Shown here: piece by piece, positions 1-9,188 of the stretch | How positions within the stretch are numbered: position 1 is the first letter of the stretch | Layout of the letters: each line of letters starts with the position of its first letter | Assembly (NCBI GenBank): GCA_011523705.1 | Contig: WTGC01000140.1 | Span: forward strand, 1 to 64,000 | DNA length: 64,000 bases | From: Chloroflexota bacterium | GTDB taxonomy: Bacteria > Chloroflexota > Anaerolineae > Aggregatilineales > Phototrophicaceae | Direction of reading: 5' to 3' | Position numbers and translations under genes: made by a program | The notes under the pieces: model-generated | Told to the model about the DNA's origin: nothing | Seen by the model: only the letters and a program-made list of their open reading frames with translations | The model's database searches: none

Positions 1-54
1 CCGTTAAGGACACGGCCCTCAACCGTGCGCGTCTGCCAGTTCCGCCATCAGGGC
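1..54 (-). tRNA. tRNA-Leu (anticodon GAG), 3' part missing at window edge
   Basis: Read on the minus strand, the acceptor 5' strand GCCCTGA begins at 54. It is followed by TGGCGGAA and a D-loop with the class II form, then the anticodon arm ACGG-TTGAGGG-CCGT with anticodon GAG, and the start of a long variable arm (GTCCTTAACGG). The long variable arm and GAG anticodon identify a leucine tRNA. The T-arm and 3' acceptor strand lie outside the window, so the gene is partial. It is divergent from plsX. Confidence 0.9.
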
Positions 55-206
55 GCAGAATGCCATCAAGTATAGGCTCTTAGCCGAATATGTCAATGGC
101 ATGCAGCCTTTCCGCCGACGGGCGAATTCATCTTGAGGAAGCGCAATTCCTGCCGTATCATGGCGCCCTAGTCTCAGCGCCTTGCCTTTTGGAAGGTCTT
201 AATCGG

Positions 207-1205
207 ATGCGCATTGCTCTCGATGCGATGGGAACGGACAATCGCCCGCTTAGCGATATTGCCGGCGGTGTTTTGGCGGCCAGAGAATTCGGCGATACCA
301 TCGTCTTGGTCGGGGACAAGCCGATGATTGAGGCGGAGCTCAAGCATCACAGCATCAACAGCGCCAAGGTAGAAATCCTGCACGCGCCGAGCGATATCGC
401 CATGGATGAAAAGCCAACCGATGTGCTCAAGTTGGCGCCGTCGTCTTCTATCCACGTCGCGCTGGACGCGGTAAAAAAGGGCGATGCTGACGCGTTTGTC
501 ACGATGGGCAATACGGGCGCGGTGCATGCGCTGGCGACGCTGAAGACGCTGCGACGAATCCCCGGCGTCAAACGGCCCGTGCTCTCAGCGTTGTTCACGG
601 TAAACGATCACCGCATGATATTTCTGGATGTCGGCGCGAACACCGATGCCAAGCCGGAATGGGTTCAGCAATTCGCCGTGATGGGCAGCATATATGCCGA
701 GCGCGTATTGAGCTGTACCCAGCCGCGCATCGCTCTGCTCTCCAATGGAGCGGAAGAAATCAAGGGCAACTTGCTCATTCGGGAAGCGGCTGACATCCTG
801 CGCCGCAGCAAAATGAACTTCGTCGGCAATGTCGAGCCGGTGCAGCTGATGACGTCTGTCGCCGATGTGATTGTCATGGACGGCTTCGTGGGCAACATCG
901 TACTGAAGATGTTTGAAGCGACCACGCATTATGTGGCGACCTTGATTCGACAGGAGTTTCGCAACGACGCCATTTCCATGTTGGGCGGCGCCTTGGCTCG
1001 GCCCGCCTTCAATCGCATCAGGCGACGAGTGGATACATCGGAAATCGGCGGCGCGCCCCTTCTGGGCGTCAACGGCGTCGTGATTATCGGGCACGGCGGC
1101 AACTCCGCAATCGGCATCAAGAACGCCATTCAGCAAGCGCGCAAGGCGGTAAGAGAAAATGTCATCGGGGCGATACGCAACGGCATCGCCAATGATGCCT
1201 TGTGA
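207..1205 (+). CDS. plsX: Phosphate acyltransferase PlsX
   Basis: This enzyme converts acyl-ACP and phosphate to acyl-phosphate, the acyl donor for PlsY in phospholipid synthesis, and works as a peripheral cytoplasmic protein. The protein begins MRIALDAMGTDNRP, the PlsX N-terminus, and carries the family's TMGNTGA, MDGFVGN and GHGGNS motifs. I chose the ATG at 207 because GGAAGG lies about 10 bases upstream and the product is 332 aa, normal for the family. An in-frame start at 90 would add 39 residues that do not look like PlsX. fabF starts 16 bases after the stop, so the two are probably co-transcribed. fabH, fabD and fabG are not adjacent. Confidence 0.95.
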   Translation: MRIALDAMGTDNRPLSDIAGGVLAAREFGDTIVLVGDKPMIEAELKHHSINSAKVEILHAPSDIAMDEKPTDVLKLAPSSSIHVALDAVKKGDADAFVTMGNTGAVHALATLKTLRRIPGVKRPVLSALFTVNDHRMIFLDVGANTDAKPEWVQQFAVMGSIYAERVLSCTQPRIALLSNGAEEIKGNLLIREAADILRRSKMNFVGNVEPVQLMTSVADVIVMDGFVGNIVLKMFEATTHYVATLIRQEFRNDAISMLGGALARPAFNRIRRRVDTSEIGGAPLLGVNGVVIIGHGGNSAIGIKNAIQQARKAVRENVIGAIRNGIANDAL

Positions 1206-1221
1206 CCCGGAGCTGACCCGC

Positions 1222-2484
1222 ATGGAATTGACGCGAAACGGTCGCAAGCGGGTGGTCATCACCGGATTGGGCGTGGTCTCGCCTTTGGGCAATAAAGACG
1301 AATTCTGGGACGCGATCGCCGCCGGCAAGTCGGGAATACGCAGACTGCAAAACATTGAGACCGAGCATCTCAATGTCAAGATCGGCGGCGAAATCCGCGA
1401 CTTTGACTCTTCCGAAACGATCCCGCCCAAGCAGGCGCGCCGTATGGGCCGGGCAACGCAGTTCGCCATTGTCGCCGCGGTCATGGCTGTCAAAGACGCT
1501 GGCTTGACGGTCGAAAACATCAGCGACATCGGACGGCGCGTCGCCACATTGATCGGCACGACGCTCGGCAGCTATGAGGTGGGCGAATCGGGGATAAAAG
1601 CCTGGCGCGATTCAGGATACAAGCGCGCCAATCCGATGAGCATTGTCAACGCCCTGCCCAATATGCCGGGCCACTATGTGAGCAAAATGCTGAACGCTCT
1701 TGGTCCGCTGGTCACGCCATCGGTCGCCTGCGCCACTGGCATACAGGTGGTCGGCGAGGCTTGCGATCTGATCCAACTGGGCAAATGCGATCTGGCAGTC
1801 GCCGGCGCTGTCGACGCTGTGATGTTTGATTACATCCTGGCCGGTTTCAGCGCGACGCGAGCGCTGACGCGCGATTACAATGACGCGCCCGAACAAGCGA
1901 GCCGACCCTTTGACGCGAATCGCAGCGGATTCGTATTGGGCGAAGGCGGCGCCGTGTTCATCGTCGAAAGCCTCGAGCGCGCCATAGAACGCGGCGCGAA
2001 GATTTACGCTGAAGTGCTGGGCTATGGCGCGTCGTCGGATGCATATCACGTGGCGGCGCCCGATCCAGACGGGGGCGGCGCCAAGAGAGCCATGCAATGG
2101 GCTTTGGACGATGCGAAAACAGCGCCTTCAGAGGTCGAATACATCAATGCGCATGGGTCGTCGACGCAGGCGAATGACGCGATCGAGACGGCGGCGGTGA
2201 AGCATGTCTTCGACGAAGACGCCTATCACATCCCGGTCAGTTCGACCAAGAGCATGATTGGCCACGCGATGGCTGGCTGCGGATCGCTGGAGATATCTGC
2301 CTGCTTAATGAGCCTCGAGCGCGAGCTTCTGCACCCGACTGTGAATTATGAAACGCCCGACCCGGCCTGCGATCTCGACTACGTGCCAAATGAGGCGCGG
2401 CCCGTCCCGGGCATAAGAACGATCATGTCGAACAGTTTCGGATTGGGCGGTCAAAACGCCTCGATCATCCTGCGTAAGATTTAG
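1222..2484 (+). CDS. fabF: 3-oxoacyl-[ACP] synthase II FabF
   Basis: FabF is the elongating condensing enzyme of type II fatty acid synthesis, joining malonyl-ACP to acyl-ACP. The 420-aa product has the thiolase fold with the Cys-His-His triad: the nucleophile in VACATGIQ, a histidine in NAHGSSTQAND, and a second in KSMIGHAMAG. The N-terminus KRVVITGLGVVSPLG is typical. The ATG at 1222 matches the family start; a longer frame from 1159 overlaps plsX and adds unrelated residues. It follows plsX by 16 bases and precedes trmFO by 15, so one operon is likely. Confidence 0.95.
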   Translation: MELTRNGRKRVVITGLGVVSPLGNKDEFWDAIAAGKSGIRRLQNIETEHLNVKIGGEIRDFDSSETIPPKQARRMGRATQFAIVAAVMAVKDAGLTVENISDIGRRVATLIGTTLGSYEVGESGIKAWRDSGYKRANPMSIVNALPNMPGHYVSKMLNALGPLVTPSVACATGIQVVGEACDLIQLGKCDLAVAGAVDAVMFDYILAGFSATRALTRDYNDAPEQASRPFDANRSGFVLGEGGAVFIVESLERAIERGAKIYAEVLGYGASSDAYHVAAPDPDGGGAKRAMQWALDDAKTAPSEVEYINAHGSSTQANDAIETAAVKHVFDEDAYHIPVSSTKSMIGHAMAGCGSLEISACLMSLERELLHPTVNYETPDPACDLDYVPNEARPVPGIRTIMSNSFGLGGQNASIILRKI

Positions 2485-2499
2485 CGCCTGGACAATTGA

Positions 2500-3873
2500 A
2501 TGACACAAGACATCATCGTCATCGGCGGCGGACTGGCTGGCAGCGAAGCGGCTTGGCAGCTGGCGGAACGAGGCCATCAGGTGCGACTCTATGAGATGCG
2601 TCCTGTCAAAATGACTGGCGCGCATGTCAGCCATCAACTGGCTGAATTGGTATGCAGCAACTCGTTGGGTTCCAAGCTGCCAGATCGCGCCACCGGCATA
2701 TTGCAGAACGAAATGAGAATGCTGGGCTCGCTTCTCATGCGCTGCGCCGAACACGCTGCCGTGCCGGCTGGAGGCGCCTTGGCTGTGGATCGGGCGCGCT
2801 TCGCCGACCAAGTGACCAGCCACATCAACGGGCATCCCAATATCGAAGTACTGCGGGAAGAAGCGCGAGAAGCGCCTCGGAATCAACCGGCCATCGTGGC
2901 GACCGGTCCACTCACATCGCCCGCGCTCGCCGAAGATATCGGCCGGCTGACCGGAGAAGACTACTTGTATTTTTACGATGCGATTTCGCCCATCGTGCGA
3001 GCCAGCAGCATCGACATGACGCGCGCCTATCGCGGGAATCGCTATGGCCGCGGTCAAGAAGCGGCGGGAGATTATATCAACTGCCCGCTGGAGCGGGACG
3101 CGTATTATCTGTTCGTTCGCGCCTTGCAGGCGGCCGAGACCATTGAACTTCGCGATTTCGAGCGGGAGGACCCCAACTTCTTTGAAGGCTGCGTACCAAT
3201 CGAGCAATTGGCGAAGCGAGGCGACGACACTTTGGCATTTGGTCCCATGCGACCGGTCGGGTTGACCAATCCGCATACCGGCCGGAGGCCCTACGCTGTT
3301 GTGCAGCTTCGCCAGGATGATCTGGCCGGCGACCTGTATAACATTGTCGGCTTCCAAACGAATATCCGCTGGCCAGTGCAGAAGGAGATTCTGCGCCTGA
3401 TTCCCGGCTTGGAAGACGCCGAATTCATCCGCCTGGGTCAGATGCATCGGAATACCTTCTTGAACGCGCCGGCCCTGCTCCATAACACGATGCGATTTCG
3501 CAATCACGAGCACCTTTACTTCGCGGGCCAAATCACCGGCGTCGAGGGGTATGTCGGCAATATCGCCACCGGATTGCTGGCCGCGCTCAACCTGTCTCGA
3601 CAGCTAAAGGGACTTCGCGCCTGGGTTCCACCGCCGGAAACGATGCTGGGCGCGTTGTGCTATTATGTGACGCATACGGATCCAAAGCATTTCCAGCCGA
3701 TGAAAGCAAACTTGGGCATCTTGCCGCCTCTGGAGACGAAGATCAAAGACAAGGCGGCGCGCAAACGAGCCTATGCAGCGCGGGCGGCAAAGTCGATGCT
3801 GGCTTCGCTGAGTGAATTGCAGGACGACTTGATCATGCAACCAGAAAATCTTCCCGAGCGCGAGACTTTATGA
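2500..3873 (+). CDS. trmFO: Methylenetetrahydrofolate--tRNA-(uracil-5-)-methyltransferase TrmFO
   Basis: TrmFO makes ribothymidine at position 54 of tRNA using methylene-tetrahydrofolate and FAD. The 457-aa product starts with the FAD-binding [16 protein letters not shown]. It has the conserved [17 protein letters not shown] segment and the [14 protein letters not shown] segment that holds the second conserved cysteine, followed by [11 protein letters not shown]. Its length and motif order match the bacterial family. The stop overlaps the hflX start by 4 bases (ATGA), suggesting translational coupling. Confidence 0.96.
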   Translation: MTQDIIVIGGGLAGSEAAWQLAERGHQVRLYEMRPVKMTGAHVSHQLAELVCSNSLGSKLPDRATGILQNEMRMLGSLLMRCAEHAAVPAGGALAVDRARFADQVTSHINGHPNIEVLREEAREAPRNQPAIVATGPLTSPALAEDIGRLTGEDYLYFYDAISPIVRASSIDMTRAYRGNRYGRGQEAAGDYINCPLERDAYYLFVRALQAAETIELRDFEREDPNFFEGCVPIEQLAKRGDDTLAFGPMRPVGLTNPHTGRRPYAVVQLRQDDLAGDLYNIVGFQTNIRWPVQKEILRLIPGLEDAEFIRLGQMHRNTFLNAPALLHNTMRFRNHEHLYFAGQITGVEGYVGNIATGLLAALNLSRQLKGLRAWVPPPETMLGALCYYVTHTDPKHFQPMKANLGILPPLETKIKDKAARKRAYAARAAKSMLASLSELQDDLIMQPENLPERETL

Positions 3874-5192
3874 CGAATTCTCAGCTGACAAATGACATGG
3901 AATCGGAGCGCGGCTACCTGGTCGGGATTGCCTTGCAGTATGGGCGCGCCTTGCTTTCGATCCACGATTCGCTGGACGAGCTCGCCCTCTTGGCCGAGAC
4001 AGCCGGCATCAAAGTAGTCGGCAGAACCTGGCAGAAGCTGCGGCAGGTGAATTCCAAGTCGCTGATTGGCTCAGGCAAGTTGCAGGAGATCCTCGACGAT
4101 GTGGCATTGCTTGAGGCGACGGTCGTCATATTCGATGAGGAGCTCTCTCCTCGGCATCAGCGCGAATTGGAGAAGCATTTGGGCGAATCGGTGCGCCTCC
4201 TCGATCGCTCTGCGCTCATCCTTGATATTTTCGCCCAGCACGCCCGCACCAGCGAAGGCGCCTTGCAAGTCGAATTGGCGCAATACGAATATCGCTTGCC
4301 ACGCCTGACGCGGCAATGGACGCATTTGGCTCGCCAAGCCGGCGGTGGCGGCGCCCGCGGCGGATCCGGCGGCGTTGGGCTGCGCGGTCCGGGCGAAACC
4401 CAATTGGAAGCCGACCGGCGAGAGATCACGCGAAAAATCACAAAACTAAAGAAAGACTTGGAACATGTGCGCGCGCATCGCCGTCTTCATCGGCAGCGGC
4501 GGCGCAGCTCTGGTCTGCCGCTGGTGGCGCTGGTCGGTTATACCAACGCGGGCAAATCGACGCTGATTAACGCACTGACGGAGGCGCATGTGTACGCCGC
4601 TGACCAGCTTTTCGCCACGCTCGATCCGACGACGCGCCGCGTACAGCTGCCGGATCGTCAAGAGGCGCTGCTCACTGACACGGTCGGTTTCATCCAGAAA
4701 TTGCCGACAACGCTGATCGCGGCTTTTCGCGCCACGCTGGAAGAAGTCATAGAAGCGGACTTGCTGCTTCATGTGGTGGACGTCAGCCATGCCAATGCCG
4801 CGCAGCATATCGAGGCGGTGGAAGACACCTTGGCTGAAATCGACGCGGCCGGCGTGCCGCGCGTACTCGTCTTGAACAAGTCTGATCAGCTAGTTGGACC
4901 GCTCCCTTCCTTCGATCTCATCGACACCTACCAGGGCACAGTGGCGATATCGGCGAAGGATAAACAAGGCCTTGATGAGCTCTTGCAGGCGATGCGTGCG
5001 GCGCTAGCAACGCAGATGACGTCGCTGGAAGTCTTGATTCCCTATCAGACCGGTCGCGTGTATTCGGATCTGTATGACCGGGGCTATATCCAGTCCGAGA
5101 GAACCGGAAGCGATGGCTGGCGGCTGACGCTGCGCCTGCCCCTCGCCCACAGCGAAAGTTATCGCCGATACGCAGTCGCCGGCGGGAAATAG
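3870..5192 (+). CDS. hflX: Ribosome-associated GTPase HflX
   Basis: HflX binds the 50S subunit and rescues stalled or stressed ribosomes. The 440-aa product has the N-terminal HflX domain with the glycine-rich linker and the signature [14 protein letters not shown] near residues 168-186. The GTPase domain follows, with G1 [10 protein letters not shown]3 DTVGFI, G4 NKSD and a C-terminal extension. It is coupled to trmFO by a 4-base overlap and is probably the last gene of the plsX-fabF-trmFO-hflX run. The next gene converges on it. Confidence 0.95.
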   Translation: MTNSQLTNDMESERGYLVGIALQYGRALLSIHDSLDELALLAETAGIKVVGRTWQKLRQVNSKSLIGSGKLQEILDDVALLEATVVIFDEELSPRHQRELEKHLGESVRLLDRSALILDIFAQHARTSEGALQVELAQYEYRLPRLTRQWTHLARQAGGGGARGGSGGVGLRGPGETQLEADRREITRKITKLKKDLEHVRAHRRLHRQRRRSSGLPLVALVGYTNAGKSTLINALTEAHVYAADQLFATLDPTTRRVQLPDRQEALLTDTVGFIQKLPTTLIAAFRATLEEVIEADLLLHVVDVSHANAAQHIEAVEDTLAEIDAAGVPRVLVLNKSDQLVGPLPSFDLIDTYQGTVAISAKDKQGLDELLQAMRAALATQMTSLEVLIPYQTGRVYSDLYDRGYIQSERTGSDGWRLTLRLPLAHSESYRRYAVAGGK

Positions 5193-5221
5193 CTGCGGTT
5201 CTATTCAAGATTCAGCGGTGA

Positions 5222-6193
5222 CTAGTGCGGGAGCTGCGCCCAGTATATCTCCGGACGGTAGCGGCTGTGCAGGAAAAGGCGCAAGTCGTCGGAGAGCGCG
5301 ATGGCGAGCGGCGCCGGCAGATCAGAGAAGACCACCATCTCCACATCTTGATTGCTGCAGCCGCTTGCAAGGCATTGTGATGGGTCAATGCGGCCGACGA
5401 CCCCGCGCGTGCCGAGCGCGTAGGAAAAATACAGATAACCATCGGCGCCCATGACGATATTTGTCGTGTTCTGAAGCCCGGAAACAAGCGGCATGATCTC
5501 TGTGTGGCTTCCATCGTCGGCAAGTTGGAAGAACTCAATGCCCCTTCTGGCGCTGCCGCCATTGGCGAAATAGACGATATCGGCGTCGCGGACGATGCCG
5601 GTCGGCGCGCGCAACTCGCCGTGCATCGTCTCTTGTTCGCCTTCAACTGAGACCGAAATGATGGCGTTCGCGCCCGTGTCTGTCACCAGGAAGGCGTCGT
5701 CATTCAGCCGCGTGATGCCCCAGGGCGCCGGCAACTCGGCGCTTACGCTAGTGGGCGCGGCGCGGCGCTGATCAACCTTCCACAGCGTACCGGTATCGGG
5801 GTCGGGCACGAAGAGATCAAAGCCGGCTTCAGTCGATTCGGCGATCAAGCTGTTGCCGTTGCGCACGCCGAAGACGAAGGTGACGGTATCTCCTGTGCGG
5901 TCGTCGATCTTGTAAATCGTCCAGTCGCCGTTGCAGACGGTGTAGAGCGTATCATCGAACCAGACGAGACCGTTCGGCCGCTGCACGTTGCCGATGATTA
6001 ATTCCAGATCGGATTGGAGGAAGGGGTTCTCCAGCGCGGCAGGCGGCGATTCAACCGCGGTTGTCGGGGAAGGCTCTGTGCTTTCTATTGCCGCCTGATT
6101 TCCAGCTTCGCTTTGCTGAGCGGCCGGCGTGGCATCTTGCGCGTGGCTCAGCGTCGCCAGGGCGAATATAATCATTGATGCGAGTAGTCTCAT
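5222..6193 (-). CDS. Exported beta-propeller protein (SMP-30/NHL-like)
   Basis: The 323-aa product begins with a clear signal peptide (MRLLASMIIFALATLSHA-Q). A 30-40-residue Ala/Glu/Pro-rich linker follows, then repeated blades with motifs such as RPNGLVWFDDTLY, APWGITRLNDDAFLVTDTG and APTGIVRDADIVYFA. These are characteristic of SMP-30, NHL and ScyD/ScyE-type propellers. I chose the start at 6193 because AGGGA lies 7 bases upstream and the signal peptide begins there; an upstream in-frame start at 6223 adds 10 residues. No catalytic residues can be assigned. It is a single gene converging on hflX. Confidence 0.75.
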   Translation of the reverse strand: MRLLASMIIFALATLSHAQDATPAAQQSEAGNQAAIESTEPSPTTAVESPPAALENPFLQSDLELIIGNVQRPNGLVWFDDTLYTVCNGDWTIYKIDDRTGDTVTFVFGVRNGNSLIAESTEAGFDLFVPDPDTGTLWKVDQRRAAPTSVSAELPAPWGITRLNDDAFLVTDTGANAIISVSVEGEQETMHGELRAPTGIVRDADIVYFANGGSARRGIEFFQLADDGSHTEIMPLVSGLQNTTNIVMGADGYLYFSYALGTRGVVGRIDPSQCLASGCSNQDVEMVVFSDLPAPLAIALSDDLRLFLHSRYRPEIYWAQLPH

Positions 6194-6493
6194 GGTGTGT
6201 CCCTGTGAGCGGAGCAAGGTCAAGGTAAAACTCGCCGGTGCAACGGAGGCATTCTACAACAATTGAGAGCATACCTCTAGCGGATTCGCTGCGGCGCAGA
6301 ATTGTGAGCTTGAATAGGATTGGGCGCCGGGGCAGTTCTATTAGAATCAGATTGAAAGCGATTCCAGGTCCGCTCGCAGCGTGATCGTAGGGCGCCTTAT
6401 GCCGCCGGGCAGCAGGGATAGGATGCTCAAATGGAGTTGAGCGCCAGCCATCGCCACGGCAAGCATGTGCATTCACCTGCTTGAGAGCAGCCT
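6194..6493. other. Divergent intergenic region, no feature recognised
   Basis: These 300 bases separate two divergent genes and must hold both promoters. I did not find a convincing -35/-10 pair, RNA gene or repeat. A minus-strand reading frame through part of it is out of keeping with neighbouring proteins and was rejected. Confidence 0.4.
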
Positions 6494-7558
6494 GTGAATA
6501 ATCCAAGGCGAAAAATCAAGTCGCGCGTTTTCGAGGCCGAAGTCATCCCGGGCCTCGAGTCATTTGCAATTGACGAGTTGCACGACAGATTCGGCGCCGA
6601 AGCGTCAAAGGTCAGGCGCGTGCGCGCGGGCTTCATTCGATTTCGATTCAGCGAGCCGGCGCAATTGCTTCTAGCCTTACGGTCGGTCATCGCTGTATAT
6701 CAGGTCCACCATTTCGTGATACCCCGGCCAAAAGCCCTGCTCGGTCATGAACATTTCGCCCGCTTGACGAAAATCTTGAACGAGACAGCGCAATCATTCG
6801 CTGAGCCTCCGCGGACATTTGGTATAGGCGCCGCCGGCGCGCGCACGTCGGTCATGCGCCGTCTGCATCAAGCGCTGTTGGACAAGCTGAATCTGGCGCC
6901 CGCTGAGGATGGCAAAGGGGAGCTCTTCGTCCGCCTGCAGCCCAAGCGGGAAGCCCAGGGCTGGGAATTGCTGATTCGTATATCGCAGCGACCGCTTTCC
7001 GCGCGCGCATACCGCGTCGTCAACATGCCCGGCTCGCTGAACGCGACAGCCGCTTATGCCATGACACAGCTCGAATCGCTGGACAATGGCGCAACCGTGG
7101 TCAATCTTTGCAGCGGCGCCTCCACGATCCTCATCGAACAAGCCTTGGTTCAGCCGCAGCATCAGCTGATCGCGATTGATTGCAGCGAAACCGCACTCAG
7201 TGCGGGCGCGCGAAACGCATCCGCCAGCGGCATTGGGCATCGCATTCTACACATACAGGCAGACGCAGGCCAATCGCCATTGCCCTCGCATTCCGCCGAT
7301 CGGCTGTACGCCGACTTGCCCTTCGGCCACCACGTTGGGTCGCATGAAACCAACAGACGGCTCTATCCGGCGATTCTGGAGGAAGCGGAGCGATTGGCTC
7401 GTTCCCGTGCCCCGTTTATCATTCTTACGCATGAGGTCAAGCTGCTGCGCCGCTGCCTCCAGCAGTCGTCCTGGGCAATATCGAGTGAAATTAGAATCAA
7501 CTTGCGCGGACTTCATCCACGCGTATTTGTGCTCAGGCGAAACTCGACTAGGATATAA
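6494..7558 (+). CDS. THUMP-domain class I methyltransferase (RNA guanine-N2-type)
   Basis: The 354-aa product looks like the Trm14/RlmL/THUMPD family. An N-terminal ferredoxin-like and THUMP region (about 1-165) begins with FEAEVIPGLESFAIDEL and precedes a Rossmann methyltransferase domain. That domain has SAM motif I VVNLCSGASTILIEQA, an acidic loop AIDCSETALSAG, and motif IV YADLPFGHHVGS. DLPFG replaces the common DPPYG and also occurs in eukaryotic and archaeal members. The likely product is m2G in tRNA or rRNA, but the target cannot be read from sequence. The start is GTG at 6494. It may be co-transcribed with the genes from 7593 on. Confidence 0.8.
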   Translation: MNNPRRKIKSRVFEAEVIPGLESFAIDELHDRFGAEASKVRRVRAGFIRFRFSEPAQLLLALRSVIAVYQVHHFVIPRPKALLGHEHFARLTKILNETAQSFAEPPRTFGIGAAGARTSVMRRLHQALLDKLNLAPAEDGKGELFVRLQPKREAQGWELLIRISQRPLSARAYRVVNMPGSLNATAAYAMTQLESLDNGATVVNLCSGASTILIEQALVQPQHQLIAIDCSETALSAGARNASASGIGHRILHIQADAGQSPLPSHSADRLYADLPFGHHVGSHETNRRLYPAILEEAERLARSRAPFIILTHEVKLLRRCLQQSSWAISSEIRINLRGLHPRVFVLRRNSTRI

Positions 7559-7592
7559 GGAGTATTTTGCACGAGAGCGCTGAAGGAATCGA

Positions 7593-9188
7593 ATGCTTTC
7601 ACGGATTGTCGTCTACGCGCTCATCGCTTGCTCGGCGATTGCCTGCCGTTCAGCGCAAGAAGAGATTTCGCTTGAAGTCGCAGTCATTGCCGATGGGCGC
7701 GAAACGACCTTTAGCTTCACGCGCGATCTGACCGTTGACCAGGTGCTATCTGGCGCGCAAATCGAGTTGGGACCGCGCGACCGGATCAGCCACCCCCTGG
7801 TATCGCCCGTCGTCGACGGCATGCGCATAACGATTCGAAGGGTGTCCGAGCGGGATATCTGCGAGCAGGAAGAGATCGCTCATAAGCGGCTCTTGTTGCC
7901 CAAGGAAGGCCTGCAGGCTGGCCAGCGTGAAAAGGGCCAGGCGGGCGTCAATGGCCGGCGCGAGATTTGCTATCGCGTCTTGCTGGAAGATGAGACGGAA
8001 GTGGACCGCGTTCGGCTGGGCAATCCCACAGTGGTGCGAGAACCGATCGATGAGGTCATTTATGTTGGGACGAGCAATACCGTTCAGCCCTTGGATATCC
8101 CCGGCCGTCTCAGCTATATCAATCACGAAAACGCCTGGACAATCGCCAGTAACGCAGCCAACAAAGTCCGCCTGACTCGTGATCACAAGCTGGACGGTTT
8201 TGTATTCCACCAGAATCAAGACGGCTCGCGCTTGATATTCACCAGCGAGACCGATGAGACAGATGACTTCTTCAACGAGCTCTGGATGATCAATCTGGAG
8301 CGCGAATCCGAACCTGTGCGCATGACGCCCACCGATGTGCTCTTCGCCCAGTGGCGCCCGCGCGCGCCAAATGAAATCGCCTATTCGACGGGCGTGCGCA
8401 GCCCAGGCGCAACTGACAAGAAGTCCTTGAACAATCTGTGGCTGATGAGCATCGATTTGGAGAGCGGGCGAACGCTCGACATAGAAGAGGTGTTGCCCGA
8501 ATCGGGCGGCGGTCTTTACGGCTGGTGGGGCAAGAATTTCAGCTGGTCGCCATTTGGAGACAAGCTGGCTTGGGCGCGGGCGGATGGCTTTGGGCTGGTG
8601 GACTTTGAAAGCAAGCGACTGACGCCCCTGACGCAATACGCCGTATTTCACAGCGCGGCGACTTGGGTCTGGCTGTCGCCGCTGTCCTGGTCCTTTGACG
8701 GCCAGTTGCTTGCGGGCATCGCGCATGGCGCGCCGCTCGCGGATGAACCGGCGGAGGCCAGCCCCATCTTCGATATGGTTGTCGCCAGCGCAGACGGGCG
8801 CTTTGTCGCGCCGATCCGTCTGTCCTCCGGCATGTGGTCGTCGCCCTCGTTCTCGCCCGATTTAGCGCGGCCAGGCGCGGAAACCAGAAGCGGATACCTG
8901 GCCTGGCTTCAAGCGCGCGAGCCGCAAAACAGTATGAGCAGCGAATACGATCTGATGCTGGCCGACCGTGACGGCAGCAATCAGCGGCGGCTCTTTCCAG
9001 CAGCCGGCGACCAGGGGATTCGCAAACATGACTTTGGCTCGCGAGCCGGCGACTACGTCTGGAGCCCCGATGGGCGTTTTATCGCCCTGATCTACGCGGG
9101 CAACCTGTGGCTCATTGAAGTTGAGACCTCAGCCGCGCTAGAGCTGACATTTGACGGGCAGTCCTCGAACCCCGTCTGGACAAGATAA
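7593..9188 (+). CDS. Lipoprotein with DUF348, G5 domain and TolB-like propeller
   Basis: The 531-aa product starts with a short signal containing possible lipobox cysteines at residues 13 (LIAC) and 18 (AIAC). Residues about 25-85 resemble the ubiquitin-like DUF348 domain ending in VVDGMRITIRR. Residues about 85-155 resemble a G5 domain ending in PIDEVIYVGT. The rest is a WD40-like/PD40 propeller with blades such as DGSRLIFTSE, LSWSFDGQLLAGIA and YVWSPDGRFIALIY. G5 domains often bind cell-wall or surface glycans, and TolB-like propellers bind proteins. The start has AAGGA upstream. It overlaps the next gene by one base (TAATG), so the two products are probably made together. Confidence 0.7.
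   Translation: MLSRIVVYALIACSAIACRSAQEEISLEVAVIADGRETTFSFTRDLTVDQVLSGAQIELGPRDRISHPLVSPVVDGMRITIRRVSERDICEQEEIAHKRLLLPKEGLQAGQREKGQAGVNGRREICYRVLLEDETEVDRVRLGNPTVVREPIDEVIYVGTSNTVQPLDIPGRLSYINHENAWTIASNAANKVRLTRDHKLDGFVFHQNQDGSRLIFTSETDETDDFFNELWMINLERESEPVRMTPTDVLFAQWRPRAPNEIAYSTGVRSPGATDKKSLNNLWLMSIDLESGRTLDIEEVLPESGGGLYGWWGKNFSWSPFGDKLAWARADGFGLVDFESKRLTPLTQYAVFHSAATWVWLSPLSWSFDGQLLAGIAHGAPLADEPAEASPIFDMVVASADGRFVAPIRLSSGMWSSPSFSPDLARPGAETRSGYLAWLQAREPQNSMSSEYDLMLADRDGSNQRRLFPAAGDQGIRKHDFGSRAGDYVWSPDGRFIALIYAGNLWLIEVETSAALELTFDGQSSNPVWTR

Noticed and set aside
585-1559. Long minus-strand open frame across plsX and fabF (324 codons)
   Set aside because: It is antisense to two clear genes, has no family motifs and arises from GC-rich codon usage.
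2305-3531. Minus-strand open frame of 408 codons over trmFO
   Set aside because: Opposite strand of a confident gene; no recognisable protein motif.
6051-6506. Minus-strand frame in the gap before the THUMP gene
   Set aside because: Overlaps the exported propeller gene start, has no ribosome-binding site and no similarity to a protein family I know.
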